Source: Halopseudomonas salegens
GTDB lineage: Bacteria > Pseudomonadota > Gammaproteobacteria > Pseudomonadales > Pseudomonadaceae
Assembly (NCBI RefSeq): GCF_900105655.1
Contig: NZ_LT629787.1
Coordinates: forward strand, 2,294,001 to 2,358,000
DNA length: 64,000 bases
Reading direction: 5' to 3'
The first letter of the stretch is position 1. Each line of letters opens with the position of its first letter. Below are positions 9,050 through 17,808 of the stretch, piece by piece. The notes below the pieces were generated by a model. That model had not been told where the DNA came from. It did no database searches and worked only from the letters and a program-made list of their open reading frames with translations. Both the position numbers and the translations under genes were made by a program.

Positions 9050-9233
9050 AAACCTGAGCAGGACATGGGCATCTACCACTTTTGTTCAGCGGCGCCCTTT
9101 TCAGCAAGCAGAGAAAAGGACGCCCGGTGGAGGGCTGTCAGCCCCGGAACCAACCAACCCCCAACAATGTCCCTGTTATAGCACCACAGAAATCCAATCG
9201 CCCCCTGGTGCCGACAAAAAGGCGTCTTCAGCA

Positions 9234-9776
9234 ATGAGCACCAACAAAACCAATGCCGCCGCATTCGTGGTTCGAGAAGCCCGAGAGGCGGATATTCCGG
9301 TACTCATCGATTTTCTGGCCAAACTGGCACTGCATGTCGCCGGTGGCGTCGACCACGTACTCAAAGACAAGGAACAGAAACGACTCGCAGAGTCGCTGCG
9401 TCGCACCATGAATGACGCGAACGCGCGAATCCTGGTAGCAGAGCTACCGGATCAGCGTCTCGCAGGGATGGGCTATCTCGCAGTCTGGCGCAGCCCGGGA
9501 ATCTGGGAACAAGCCGGAGACATCGAATTCAAGTCAGGCATCATTGACGATATCTGGGTCGAACCGGATTGCCGGAAACTGGGTATTTTCAGTGCCCTGC
9601 TCCAGGACCTGATCGCCTTTGCGGAAAGCCGAGACGTTCAGGAGCTTATTCTGGAGTATTCAGTTACCAACAAGGAAGCCGACGCCGTTTGGTCTAAACT
9701 GGGATTCAAGCCCACGGGCGTTCGCGCCGCCGCCTTTACCCAGACAGTGAAGGCGGAACTAGCGAACAGACAATAA
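9234..9776 (+). CDS. GNAT-family N-acetyltransferase
   Basis: 180 residues. The GNAT core is visible: FVVREAREADIPVLIDFLAK at the N-terminus, DDIWVEPDCRKLGIFSALLQ at about residues 105-125 (the acetyl-CoA binding region, with the usual R-x-x-G-x-G/A partly changed to RKLGIF), and the C-terminal LEYSVTNKEADAVWSKLGFK. The acceptor is unknown. It ends 23 bp before a histone-deacetylase-like gene; the two probably form an operon of an acetylase and a deacetylase. Confidence 0.8.
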   Translation: MSTNKTNAAAFVVREAREADIPVLIDFLAKLALHVAGGVDHVLKDKEQKRLAESLRRTMNDANARILVAELPDQRLAGMGYLAVWRSPGIWEQAGDIEFKSGIIDDIWVEPDCRKLGIFSALLQDLIAFAESRDVQELILEYSVTNKEADAVWSKLGFKPTGVRAAAFTQTVKAELANRQ

Positions 9777-9799
9777 CCGGGTAATGAAGCGGAGACAGC

Positions 9800-10897
9800 G
9801 TGATAGGTGATCGCACGGTAACCATATTTTATGACGAAGTCATGCTGCAGCATGATCCCAAAGTGGATCTTCCCTTTATTCCCAGCCGGGTGGAAAAGCG
9901 TGTCAGGAACCTTCTCGGCACACTGGACTTCAAATGGAGTTACCCGGAACACCCCGGACGACTGACAGCCATCCTGGATTTGCTCGAGAAAGAGCCCGTC
10001 CCCGGCACCAGTTTCCGGGCCGGGCCCAGTGCCACCTACGAGCAATTAGGCCGCGTTCACACCAGCGGCTATCTGGACGATATCTTTTCCCTTGATGGCA
10101 AAGCGGCCTGGCTCGACCGCGACACCACAGCCGTGTCGGAGGGCAGCATCAAAGCGGCCACCGCCGCCGCTGGGCAGGCGATTGCAGCCGTTGAATGTGT
10201 GGTCAAAGGCGAAGCGCAAAGCGCATTCGCCCTGGTCCGGCCACCGGGCCATCATGCCGAGCCCGTGCGTGCCCGGGGCTTTTGCCTGTTCAATAATGTT
10301 GCGGTAGCAGCGGCCCACGCGCAGGCAAAGCTGGGCTGCGAACGCATCCTGATCATTGACTGGGATGCCCACCATGGCAACGGCACGCAGGAAATCTTCT
10401 GGGCCGACCCCGATGTACTGTTTTTCGACATCCATGGCGCAGCGCCTTTTTATCCGGGTTCCGGTGACCTCGATGAAGTGGGCGCCGGTTTCGGCGAAGG
10501 CTATACCGTGAATGTTCCCATTCCGGAAAACTCCGGCGATATCGCCTTTGAAAAAGCCTTCCGGGAGATATTGATTCCCGCTGCCGAACGCTTCAAACCG
10601 GACTTGGTGTTGGTGTCTGCCGGCTTCGATCCCCACCGCAATGACCTGGCACTCAACCTGAGCTACGACGGATTCGCTGCGATCACGGGTATTGTTCAGC
10701 AAATTGCCGACCAGCACTGCGGTGGCAAGCTCGCCCTGGTGCTGGAAGGCGGTTATAACCTGACCTCACTTGCCAAGGGGACACGCACTGTTCTGGAGGT
10801 ACTGGCCGGAGGCGACATACCAACCTTGTACGAATGCGGCGTAAAAGCCGTCAACGAGGCAGCAGAATTTCACCGTGACGCGTTTACCGATGATTGA
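9800..10897 (+). CDS. Histone deacetylase-like amidohydrolase (AcuC/AphA superfamily)
   Basis: 365 residues, starting at a GTG with GGAG five bases upstream. It has the full zinc deacetylase signature: RPPGHHAEPVRARGFCLFNN with the His pair, DWDAHHGNGTQEIF carrying the Asp and His zinc ligands, SAGFDPHRND with the second Asp, and LEGGYNL near the C-terminus. Family members remove acetyl groups from lysines of acetyl-CoA synthetase, from polyamines or from acylated small molecules; the substrate here is open. The preceding GNAT gene suggests that they act on the same target. Confidence 0.9.
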   Translation: MIGDRTVTIFYDEVMLQHDPKVDLPFIPSRVEKRVRNLLGTLDFKWSYPEHPGRLTAILDLLEKEPVPGTSFRAGPSATYEQLGRVHTSGYLDDIFSLDGKAAWLDRDTTAVSEGSIKAATAAAGQAIAAVECVVKGEAQSAFALVRPPGHHAEPVRARGFCLFNNVAVAAAHAQAKLGCERILIIDWDAHHGNGTQEIFWADPDVLFFDIHGAAPFYPGSGDLDEVGAGFGEGYTVNVPIPENSGDIAFEKAFREILIPAAERFKPDLVLVSAGFDPHRNDLALNLSYDGFAAITGIVQQIADQHCGGKLALVLEGGYNLTSLAKGTRTVLEVLAGGDIPTLYECGVKAVNEAAEFHRDAFTDD

Positions 10898-10949
10898 AGT
10901 AACGCCCAAAGCAGCAGCCCGCGAACATTCAATAGCCTCCCTTTGTTGG

Positions 10950-11417
10950 TTAAGCATTTTCTGACTCGACTCTAGCCTTCAGATTATTGAGCCCCACACG
11001 CGCTTGAGCAATAATACTTTTTCGCAAAAATATGGGCTCTATTATCTTTAGCCATGACTTAGTCACATACCTGAATTCTCGTTTGAATGATGTACCATTA
11101 GCTATTGGCGTAAGCGTATAACTAGTTGTTGAGTCCACGAGACTCGAAGTGGCAGTAACTTCCCAGATCTTGGCATACTCCGATTTATAAACTGTGTAAG
11201 TGAGCGCTTTTTTAATCGTAAAAGGAAGTAATTTTATCGGTTTTTGCACAGTGACTATTTCGAATGTCTGTCCAACTTCACTAGCTCTATATTCTTTATT
11301 AGAAGGCTGTGATGACGGATACCATTCATGCCATCTATTTGGATTAGTGACATACTCAAATACTGATTCTGGATCACACACAATCTGTACTTCGTTCAAA
11401 AAATGTTGCGCAGACAT
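10950..11417 (-). CDS. SRPBCC (polyketide cyclase/dehydrase-like) family protein
   Basis: 155 residues from the ATG at 11417 (MSAQHFLNEVQIVCDPESVF). The open frame continues upstream but that part has no protein-like features. The pattern of a hydrophobic strand, VFEYVTNPNRWHEWYPSS and alternating beta strands (YTLTPIANGTSFKREF) is that of the START/Bet v 1 fold, which encloses a lipid-like ligand. The C-terminal helix is long and amphipathic. It lies downstream of, and on the same strand as, a TetR regulator. Confidence 0.7.
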   Translation of the reverse strand: MSAQHFLNEVQIVCDPESVFEYVTNPNRWHEWYPSSQPSNKEYRASEVGQTFEIVTVQKPIKLLPFTIKKALTYTVYKSEYAKIWEVTATSSLVDSTTSYTLTPIANGTSFKREFRYVTKSWLKIIEPIFLRKSIIAQARVGLNNLKARVESENA

Positions 11418-11572
11418 CAGTTTTGTCCTCGTGATGTTTAATGCTGAAATAACCGGCGGCCCGATAGAGACGTCCGGTGGGCGGCGCCCCGGCCGTGACC
11501 TATTGCTTTTCAGGTGCAGCGGGAAAACACTCTCGGTCAAGCTATGAAAACCTCCATAGGTCAATTTCAAGC

Positions 11573-12163
11573 CTATATCCTGAGACCGTTCAGCATATCC
11601 TGCACCATCTCGTCCAAGTCTTGGTTGGCCTGATGAACGTTCGGCAGACTGCTTAGATTCATGGCAGCATTGACGAGCAGGCCATAAATCATATTCACCA
11701 CTAACTCTCGCGAGTAAAGCTTCATACGTCCATTGTCCTGCAGGCTCGCCACTACCCGTTCGATATGCCCCAGAGTGTAATGAGAATCGATCGCACGCCA
11801 CGCATCCCATCCAAGTATGGAAATCGCTTGCTGCAGGGAAATCGTGTGCTTGCCGTGGGCGACTATAAAATCCAGAAAGGCTCGACACTGGGCGAATGCA
11901 TAAGCCCAAACGTCATCCTGCAGGGGGACAGCGGCCATTACCTCAGACACTTGTTTCGCCTGACGCTCTAAACAAGCACTGAAAACAGCTCGCTTGTCTT
12001 TGAAATGGTGGTACACAGCGCCCTTGGTTACTCTCGACTGCACCGCTATCGCCTCAAGGGTTGTGCCACTGAAGAGCTGCCGGCTAAAAAGTCTATGACT
12101 CGTTTCTAGAATAGCCTCCCGGGTTTCTTCTGCGTACGCCTGGCGCCTGCTCTGTTTTTCCAT
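11573..12163 (-). CDS. TetR-family transcriptional regulator
   Basis: 196 residues. The N-terminal helix-turn-helix is typical: TREAILETSHRLFSRQLFSG, TTLEAIAVQSRVTKGAVYHH, FKDKRAVF. The C-terminal domain (ALLVNAAMNLSS region) is not diagnostic. It is transcribed away from the hydrolase gene at 12334, with an inverted repeat in between that is a plausible operator, so it probably represses its own gene and the hydrolase. The start at 12163 follows from the domain layout. Confidence 0.88.
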   Translation of the reverse strand: MEKQSRRQAYAEETREAILETSHRLFSRQLFSGTTLEAIAVQSRVTKGAVYHHFKDKRAVFSACLERQAKQVSEVMAAVPLQDDVWAYAFAQCRAFLDFIVAHGKHTISLQQAISILGWDAWRAIDSHYTLGHIERVVASLQDNGRMKLYSRELVVNMIYGLLVNAAMNLSSLPNVHQANQDLDEMVQDMLNGLRI

Positions 12164-12201
12164 GGTTGATCTTCCATAAATTATGGGCCTAATATTACCT
12201 T

Positions 12202-12236
12202 ACATACCAATAGTATGCGAGGTACCCTTGGTATGT
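12202..12236. promoter_or_regulatory. Probable TetR operator between divergent genes
   Basis: A perfect 9-bp inverted repeat, ACATACCAA (12202-12210) and TTGGTATGT (12228-12236), is separated by 17 bp in the space between the TetR gene and the hydrolase gene. Further ATAC/GTAT half sites lie inside. That it binds the TetR protein is inferred from position and symmetry. Confidence 0.6.
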
Positions 12237-12333
12237 CGTATTCTAAATGCGGTTGAAAAGCCAAGACTCTCTCCAGGTGAAGGCCGTAGCGATCGACTGC
12301 ATATTCTTTTCATTCGGAAAACTAGAGGCACCT

Positions 12334-13257
12334 ATGGACAAGGAAATCGCTGATAAACCAGTTGTACAACACCTGGTGTGCGAGGATGGATATCCAATCG
12401 CAGCGACTCTCTATCGAGCGAGTGTGCCTCGAGGGACGATCATTATCGCCCCAGCCTTGGCAGCTACCCAGTCTTTCTATGCTGACTTCGCGGATTTTCT
12501 GACTTCACAGGGTTTCGACTGCCTCACATTTGACTATCGAGGGTCGGGCCGCTCCCTATCAAAATCAGAGACGTACGACATCCGCCTTGAAGATTGGGGT
12601 AAACAGGATATTGAAGCCGTCATTAGGTTCGCAACACAGCGTTGTCGAAACGTTTCAGAGAACCACCCTATTTACTTGATAGGGCACAGTATAGGCGGCC
12701 AATTGGTAGGCCTGGCCCGATCTTCACGGGACCTCAGCCGGATTGTTCATGTAGCCGTATCCGCACCATACTGGCGCCGTTGGCCTTTTCCGCTTAACGC
12801 TCGTATGCTAGCGGTTTCCCGAATTCTGTTGCCTTTGTTTTCAGCCTTCCGAGATCGATTTCCTTCGCGGCAACTAGGATTGGGTGGCATGGATATTCCC
12901 GCCTCTGCTGTCAAACAATGGGCAAGGTGGATGCGCTGTCGCGACTACATGTTTGACCCTCGCTTTGGACTCGACCTGAGTGGCTATAAGGCGCTTGAGC
13001 AGCCCTTGCTTTCAATGAGTTTCAGCGACGATGATATGGCCCCCTATACCAACATCGAACATATATTGACTAATTTCCCGAATGCGCGAGTCACCCGCCG
13101 ACATGTGGATGTCTCAACTCTTCAACCCGGCGCAGTTGGACACGCAGGCTTCTTCAAGCCTCGTTTCGAGAAATCTATTTGGCGGGAAACGCTCGCATGG
13201 CTAACGGCCACGGACACCAATATTCAGGATCAACCCGAGATGCAAGGGAACGAGTAG
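12334..13257 (+). CDS. Alpha/beta hydrolase
   Basis: 307 residues from the ATG at 12334 (MDKEIADKPVVQHLVCEDGY), chosen because AGAGG lies six bases before it; the frame is open further upstream. The fold is marked by IIIAPALAATQSFYADFADF, FDYRGSGRSLS and the nucleophile elbow GHSIGGQL around residue 120. The C-terminal HAGFFK carries the probable catalytic His. Related proteins are described as serine aminopeptidase-like or lysophospholipase-like hydrolases. Divergent from a TetR gene that probably controls it. Confidence 0.8.
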   Translation: MDKEIADKPVVQHLVCEDGYPIAATLYRASVPRGTIIIAPALAATQSFYADFADFLTSQGFDCLTFDYRGSGRSLSKSETYDIRLEDWGKQDIEAVIRFATQRCRNVSENHPIYLIGHSIGGQLVGLARSSRDLSRIVHVAVSAPYWRRWPFPLNARMLAVSRILLPLFSAFRDRFPSRQLGLGGMDIPASAVKQWARWMRCRDYMFDPRFGLDLSGYKALEQPLLSMSFSDDDMAPYTNIEHILTNFPNARVTRRHVDVSTLQPGAVGHAGFFKPRFEKSIWRETLAWLTATDTNIQDQPEMQGNE

Positions 13258-13403
13258 CTGAATGAGGCCCAACAGACCCAGCTAACAGGGAGCCACTGTG
13301 TCACATGTAAAAGTGCCGACTGCCTTTGTAGTGGTCAACAGATACCGGACAGTATTTTGAGTTTTTCTTCCGCCGCTAACGGCATGGGCCGGGGTCGTGG
13401 GCC

Positions 13404-13477
13404 GGGGTCAGGTCTCGCCTTTTGCTCAAAGCACATGTGTACCGCTATTGAGACAGGCAAAAAAAGACCTGACACCA
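13404..13477. repeat. REP-like palindrome pair (copy d)
   Basis: GGGGTCAGGTCTCGCCTTTT at the left and the inverted AGGCAAAAAAAGACCTGACA at the right enclose about 25 bp. It belongs to the same family as the copies at 3944 and 14689 and lies in the 295-bp gap before the oxidoreductase gene. Confidence 0.65.
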
Positions 13478-13552
13478 AGGCTTGCCCCGCACCTTATGCG
13501 GTAACATCGGTTAGCGCAGTACCAGACCCCTCAATTATTGCTGGAGAAAAAA

Positions 13553-14680
13553 GTGTCAGATACCAACATCGAACTTACCTCGACCATCAGCGAAAACAAC
13601 ACACTGAAACTGGCCCTGAACGAGATCGAGATCCCGCAGCCGGGCGAAAACCAGATCGTCATCCGCGTCGAAGCCGCGCCTATCAACCCGTCTGACCTGG
13701 GCGTGATGTTCAGCGCGGCCGATATGACAACGGCCAAGCAGTCCGGTAGCCCCGATCGCCCGGTCATCAGTGCCGATGTCCCGGCCAAGTTCATGGGCGC
13801 CGTTAAGAAGCGGATTGGCAAGCCGATACCCGTAGGCAATGAAGGCGCCGGTACCGTCGTCGCTGCGGGCTCATCCGCCGCTGCGCAAAGCCTGATGGGC
13901 AAAACCGTTGCCTTCATTGGCGGTGGTAGCTACCGCAAATACCTTTGCGCCAATGTACAAAGCTGTCTGGAACTCGAGCCGGGTACCACGGCAGTCGAAG
14001 GCGCTTCCAGCTTTGTTAATCCGCTGACGGCATTGGCCATGGTAGAAACCATGCGCGCTGAAGGTCACAAGGCTATTGTTCACGCTGCCGCCGCCTCCAA
14101 CCTCGGACAAATGCTCAACCGCATCTGCATCGCCGATGGCATCGACCTGGTCAATATCGTCCGCAAGCCGGAACAGGAAGCACTGCTGCGCGACATGGGT
14201 GCTAAATACGTGGTCAACTCCAGTAGCGACAGCTTTATGGCAGACCTGACCCAGGCATTGATCGACACCGGCGCTACCATCGCCTTCGACCCTATCGGTG
14301 GCGGTCGCCTGGCCAGCGATATTCTCACCTGCATGGAAGCCGCCGTCTCTCGCAACATCACTGAATACAGCGTGTATGGATCGGATATCTACAAACAGGT
14401 GTATATCTATGGCGGCCTTGATCGCGGCCCCATCACACTGAACCGCACCTTTGGTTTTGCCTGGGGTGTGAACGGTTTTCTGTTGTTCAATGCATTAGGA
14501 AAACTGGGCCAGGAAACCAACATCGCCATGCGCAAACGCGTAGCCGCTGAAATCAAAACCACCTTCGCCAGTCACTACACCCACGAAGTATCCCTGGCTG
14601 GTGCCTTGCAACTGGATGCCATCGCGGCCTACGGCAAACTGGCTACCGGCGAGAAGTACCTGATCAAACCACAGAGCTAA
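13553..14680 (+). CDS. MDR-superfamily zinc-free alcohol dehydrogenase/quinone oxidoreductase-like
   Basis: 375 residues from a GTG at 13553, which has GGAG six bases upstream; the TTG at 13538 is less likely. The N-terminal GroES-like domain reads IVIRVEAAPINPSDLGVMFS, followed by VGNEGAGTVVAAGSSAAA; the Rossmann part has NPLTALAMVETM and IVHAAAASNLGQMLNRIC. The structural zinc cysteines are absent, as in the quinone reductase branch. NAD(P)H-dependent reduction of an enone or quinone is likely but the substrate is unknown. REP-like repeats flank the gene on both sides. Confidence 0.85.
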   Translation: MSDTNIELTSTISENNTLKLALNEIEIPQPGENQIVIRVEAAPINPSDLGVMFSAADMTTAKQSGSPDRPVISADVPAKFMGAVKKRIGKPIPVGNEGAGTVVAAGSSAAAQSLMGKTVAFIGGGSYRKYLCANVQSCLELEPGTTAVEGASSFVNPLTALAMVETMRAEGHKAIVHAAAASNLGQMLNRICIADGIDLVNIVRKPEQEALLRDMGAKYVVNSSSDSFMADLTQALIDTGATIAFDPIGGGRLASDILTCMEAAVSRNITEYSVYGSDIYKQVYIYGGLDRGPITLNRTFGFAWGVNGFLLFNALGKLGQETNIAMRKRVAAEIKTTFASHYTHEVSLAGALQLDAIAAYGKLATGEKYLIKPQS

Positions 14681-14688
14681 CCTTTAGA

Positions 14689-14766
14689 GGGTCAGGTCAG
14701 GTTTTGCCGTTTGCTCAGAGCATATGCATCACGCTTTTGAGACAGGCAAAAACAAGACCTGATCCT
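14689..14766. repeat. REP-like palindrome pair (copy e)
   Basis: GGGTCAGGTCAGGTTTTGCC and the inverted GACAGGCAAAAACAAGACCT flank a 30-bp centre directly after the oxidoreductase gene. The following 14767-14980 holds a short inverted repeat (AAACTG...CAGTTT near 14812) and no gene I can support. Confidence 0.65.
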
Positions 14767-14980
14767 CGTTTCGTTTTGACCCTCATTTCGTTTTTTCAGA
14801 TGCTCATTGAAAAACTGTGAACTGCATCGCAGTTTGATCACAAACGACCCTGTCGCCTGCGGTTTTTTGATATCTTGCGGCTTGGCCATAAAGCCTGGGC
14901 GGCACTGACAGTTTTTCAGCGATAACCTGGATGTTGTAGCTTTCAAGTGATCACGTTTGAATCATGAGCAAGGATTAAAA

Positions 14981-15301
14981 ATGGATTTTAACGATAGGCA
15001 GTATGCAACGGCAGTCATTAATTTTTTTTGGGGGGCTGGAACCACAACGCCAGAGGGGGTTAATGAGGCTGCGGTGCTTGCAACCTATGAAGCTCTTGAG
15101 CAAGCAAATGTCTGCTCAGATTCCATGGATCTGGTACCAAGGCCGGCTTTTGGGAGGGTTAATATCAAGTATGCATTGAAACAGCTGGCAGGGATTGGCA
15201 AACGAATAATGCAAGGCGATGACAATATATATAATTCCTGCAGGGCCGTAGTGGGTGTCCGGTATAAATCTAAAATAGTTATGGCACTGGCTGGAGTCTA
15301 A
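14981..15301 (+). CDS. Hypothetical protein
   Basis: 106 residues from the ATG at 14981 (MDFNDRQYATAVINFFWGAG), which has an AAGGA site seven bases upstream. It contains no signal peptide or membrane helix. No family recognised. It is separated from the next gene by one base, so the two are co-transcribed. Its base composition is lower in GC than that of the large genes nearby, as expected of cassette or otherwise acquired DNA. Confidence 0.55.
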   Translation: MDFNDRQYATAVINFFWGAGTTTPEGVNEAAVLATYEALEQANVCSDSMDLVPRPAFGRVNIKYALKQLAGIGKRIMQGDDNIYNSCRAVVGVRYKSKIVMALAGV

Positions 15302-15302
15302 G

Positions 15303-15815
15303 ATGAAGAAAGTATTTTTTGTGCTGTTCTTGTCATTTGCGGTAATAAGCTGCAAGGCCCTTGCCACTCCTGCAAAAACTGACTTGCATTATAGCGGCCA
15401 CGTCTTTTCAGTTCCCGTCAATGCCCATGTGATTGCAGTATTGGGTGACGGAGATGAGACTATGCTGGTACTTCGCTATGGCCCGGAGAAGGGTGAAAGA
15501 TACCTGGCCTTTTCAGATATTGAAGATGACAAAGACGCGAGTTATGGATGCGAGCCCAGCGTGTTTTTTGCGGCGCTGTTTACAGAGGCACCCGGTGAGG
15601 GCTGCAGCGCTGATATGTTGAGCTCTTTTAATGACGTGTTTGTAAAGCAACATGACGTGGGCAAGTGGGAAGGTGACAAACTGACGGTATATTTCAGTAT
15701 TGGTGAAGAGCTGTCATTTCTCTTTGCCTTTGATGCTGCCGGAGAGTCCATCAAGATTGACACCGACTTTTTGTCGAAAGAAGAGCTGAAGGCGCTTGTG
15801 GATAGCGCGCTGTAG
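15303..15815 (+). CDS. Exported hypothetical protein
   Basis: 170 residues starting MKKVFFVLFLSFAVISCKAL: a signal peptide, possibly with a lipobox (VISC). The mature part is mostly beta strands with an even spread of charged residues, plus cysteines in GCEPS and GCSAD that may pair. No family recognised. It follows the previous gene with a one-base gap. A degenerate attC-like sequence is downstream, so the two genes could be one former cassette; this is uncertain. Confidence 0.55.
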   Translation: MKKVFFVLFLSFAVISCKALATPAKTDLHYSGHVFSVPVNAHVIAVLGDGDETMLVLRYGPEKGERYLAFSDIEDDKDASYGCEPSVFFAALFTEAPGEGCSADMLSSFNDVFVKQHDVGKWEGDKLTVYFSIGEELSFLFAFDAAGESIKIDTDFLSKEELKALVDSAL

Positions 15816-15864
15816 CCTGCCTGCAAAAGGCCCAGGCAGCAGTCATCCGGGCCGTTTTGCTGTT

Positions 15865-15950
15865 ACCAACGCTTTAGGGGGCAGGTCTTATGCTCAAACG
15901 CTCGCCATCAGCCGCGCGAGCTACGAGCGTTGGTTGCATGGCATTGTTAT
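15865..15950. other. Possible degenerate attC-like structure
   Basis: Nested inverted repeats (ACCAACGC with GCGTTGGT; AACGCTCG with CGAGCGTT) are followed by a GTTATAG core-like end. The stop codon of the ada-like gene lies inside that end, as in several real cassettes here. The arm lengths and cores do not match a normal attC well. Confidence 0.25.
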
Positions 15951-16789
15951 AGCTCAACCGGCTCATCACGCATTTTTTCCCAGGTTTGCACCATAAGCTT
16001 CTTGGTTGGCCCCCAGCGGTATCCCCCCAGCGCGCCACTCTGCTGTATAACCCGGTGGCAGGGAATCAGTAAAGCAACTGGATTTGTTCCAATGGCGTTA
16101 CCAACCGCCCTTGCAGATCTGGGGGCGCCGAGTGATTTGGCTACGTCGGCATAGCTGGCCACAGCGCCCGTTGGTATTTTCAGTAGAGCTCGCCACACAG
16201 CGATTTGAAAATTGGTTCCTGCCACATGCAGCGATAGCGGACCATGCCTGGAGGCAGCATCACTGCTAAAAAATGCATCAATAACATGGCGCGTAGAGGG
16301 GAGGCTCTCCCTGATCGAGCTGAGAGGCCAGGCGTTATGCAAGTTATCCAGCAACTCGTCCATGCTGTTGAAGTCCATGAACTCTGCCCGGCACACACCA
16401 CGCTGGGTAACCGCAACAAACATTGGTCCCAGCGGGGTAGCGTGTACACCGTACTCGATATGAACCTGCTTACCTCGACTTTTATACTCGCCGGGTGTGA
16501 CTGCTTCCAGCTGCACAAAGTGATCGTGCAACCTTGAACTGCCGCTTAACCCAAGTTCATGTGAGACTTCGAGCATGGAACGAGAATTCTCCAGCAACAC
16601 TTTGCCCCGTTCCAATGTCAGGACCTGTAAAAAGCGCTTCGGCGTAGTACCCGCCCACCGACAAAACAGCCTTTGAAAGTGATAGGGGCTCAGATGCACA
16701 TGGGCGGCTATCTCTTCAAGGCTGGGCTGATCAATTGCCCGATCAACCAAATAGGCCATAGCGCTTGCGATTCGGTCATAGTCTGACAT
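15947..16789 (-). CDS. AraC domain fused to O6-methylguanine-DNA methyltransferase (Ada-like, no N-Ada domain)
   Basis: 280 residues. Residues 1-100 form an AraC-type DNA-binding domain (SLEEIAAHVHLSPYHFQRLF, CRWAGTTPKRFLQVLTLERG). The C-terminal part is a methyltransferase with the active-site cysteine in IPCHRVIQQSGALGGYRWG and the DNA-binding loop GTNFQIAVWRALLKIPTG. The zinc-cysteine methylphosphotriester domain of E. coli Ada is missing, so this is the short form that repairs O6-alkylguanine and may activate genes. It lies 11 bp behind an SDR gene on the same strand. Confidence 0.9.
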   Translation of the reverse strand: MSDYDRIASAMAYLVDRAIDQPSLEEIAAHVHLSPYHFQRLFCRWAGTTPKRFLQVLTLERGKVLLENSRSMLEVSHELGLSGSSRLHDHFVQLEAVTPGEYKSRGKQVHIEYGVHATPLGPMFVAVTQRGVCRAEFMDFNSMDELLDNLHNAWPLSSIRESLPSTRHVIDAFFSSDAASRHGPLSLHVAGTNFQIAVWRALLKIPTGAVASYADVAKSLGAPRSARAVGNAIGTNPVALLIPCHRVIQQSGALGGYRWGPTKKLMVQTWEKMRDEPVEL

Positions 16790-16800
16790 GGCGCGGCCTC

Positions 16801-17565
16801 TCAGACACGATTTATGGATACACCACCATCTACCAGCATCGCAGAACCAGTTGTGAAACTGGAAGCATCGGATGCCAAGTACAATGCGGATTGAGCAATT
16901 TCATCGGGTGTCGCCATACGCTTGAGAGCATGCAGACTGTGCACAAACGCCAATGCTTCCGGCGTATTGGCAAATTCACGCCCCGCTGGCGTATCAGTAC
17001 CACCGGGCAGAAGGGCATTGACCCGGATATTCTGAGGTCCATGCTCTGACGCCAGCACTTGAGTCAACCCAATAAGACCCGCCTTACTGGCTGCGTAGGC
17101 AGCCATGCCAGGCATGCCTGCGGTGTAACCAACAAAGGTAGAGGTAAAAATTAGCGAACCTCCATTTCGGACAGCCATGGCGGGCAACTGGTACTTTGCG
17201 CCCAAAAATGCGCTGGTCAAGTTGGTCGCAATAACCTGATTCCAGTCCGCTTGCGACATCTCCGGGACAGGGCCCATAGCACCCAGGATAGCCGCATTAT
17301 TGAAAGCGATATCCAATCCGCCAAAGTGACTTACCGCCTTATCTACCAACGCTTTGGCAAAAGCCTCATCCCCAACGTCGCCCGCTAGTGCCAGTGCCTG
17401 ACCGCCTTCCGCATTGATTGAGTCCGCAAGGTCATCAAGCTCCTTTTGTCGCCTTGCAGCCACCACGACGGCAGCACCTTCTTTTGCAAAAAGCTTCGCA
17501 GCTGCGTAGCCAATACCGGTGCTGGCGCCAGTAACGATAGCAACTTTGTTAGCAAGTATAGTCAT
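16801..17565 (-). CDS. SDR-family oxidoreductase
   Basis: 254 residues from the ATG at 17565 with a strong AGGAGG eight bases upstream. Classical short-chain dehydrogenase: cofactor motif TGASTGIG at residues 12-19, FNNAAI for NNAG, catalytic Ser in FTSTFVGYT, YAASKAGL with the Tyr and Lys, and C-terminal GSAMLVDGGVS. The arginine pair after the third strand (VVVAARRQKEL) suggests NADP(H). Substrate unknown. It precedes the ada-like gene in what looks like a two-gene operon. Confidence 0.9.
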   Translation of the reverse strand: MTILANKVAIVTGASTGIGYAAAKLFAKEGAAVVVAARRQKELDDLADSINAEGGQALALAGDVGDEAFAKALVDKAVSHFGGLDIAFNNAAILGAMGPVPEMSQADWNQVIATNLTSAFLGAKYQLPAMAVRNGGSLIFTSTFVGYTAGMPGMAAYAASKAGLIGLTQVLASEHGPQNIRVNALLPGGTDTPAGREFANTPEALAFVHSLHALKRMATPDEIAQSALYLASDASSFTTGSAMLVDGGVSINRV

Positions 17566-17677
17566 CAATCATTCCTCCTGGCTCTGCCCACTGTATAAGG
17601 GCACATGCCCGAACAGGGGCTATATTAGGAGGACGAACGACTACTGCCGACCCGAATCTTGCTGTACTTCAATTGCG

Positions 17678-17761
17678 CTATAACGCCGCCAACACGCGCT
17701 GCTTTACAGTGAAGGCGAAGCCAGAACGAAGGAGCTGTCGCCGAGCTTGGCCTTGTCAGGT
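17678..17761. other. Degenerate integron attC site
   Basis: 84 bp with the same length and order as the attC at 24873-24956: left CTATAACGCCGCCAACACGC, central GAAGGCGAAGCC, then TGTCGCC and a right end TTGTCAGG. The right core is GTCAGG instead of GTTAGG, so recombination is probably weakened. It bounds the toxin-antitoxin pair on the left. Confidence 0.65.
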
Positions 17762-17808
17762 CTGTTGACACAAAATCGTACGGGAACACAGTACATAAAG
17801 GTGCCGAT

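Noticed and set aside
7994..9079. Minus-strand frame of 361 codons opposite the solenoid protein
   Set aside because: Shadow of the plus-strand gene, which has a signal peptide and clear repeats; the antisense translation has none.
9050..9233. Possible attC end (GTTATAG near 9174) before the GNAT gene
   Set aside because: No matching left core or pairing arms were found within 130 bp.
10950..11909. Long version (319 residues) of the SRPBCC protein
   Set aside because: The upstream 160 codons overlap the TetR gene and have no domain features; the ATG at 11417 gives a complete SRPBCC domain.
13400..14800. Palindromes considered as possible CRISPR repeats
   Set aside because: They occur as inverted pairs at scattered sites without regular spacing or spacers, so they fit REP-like elements instead.
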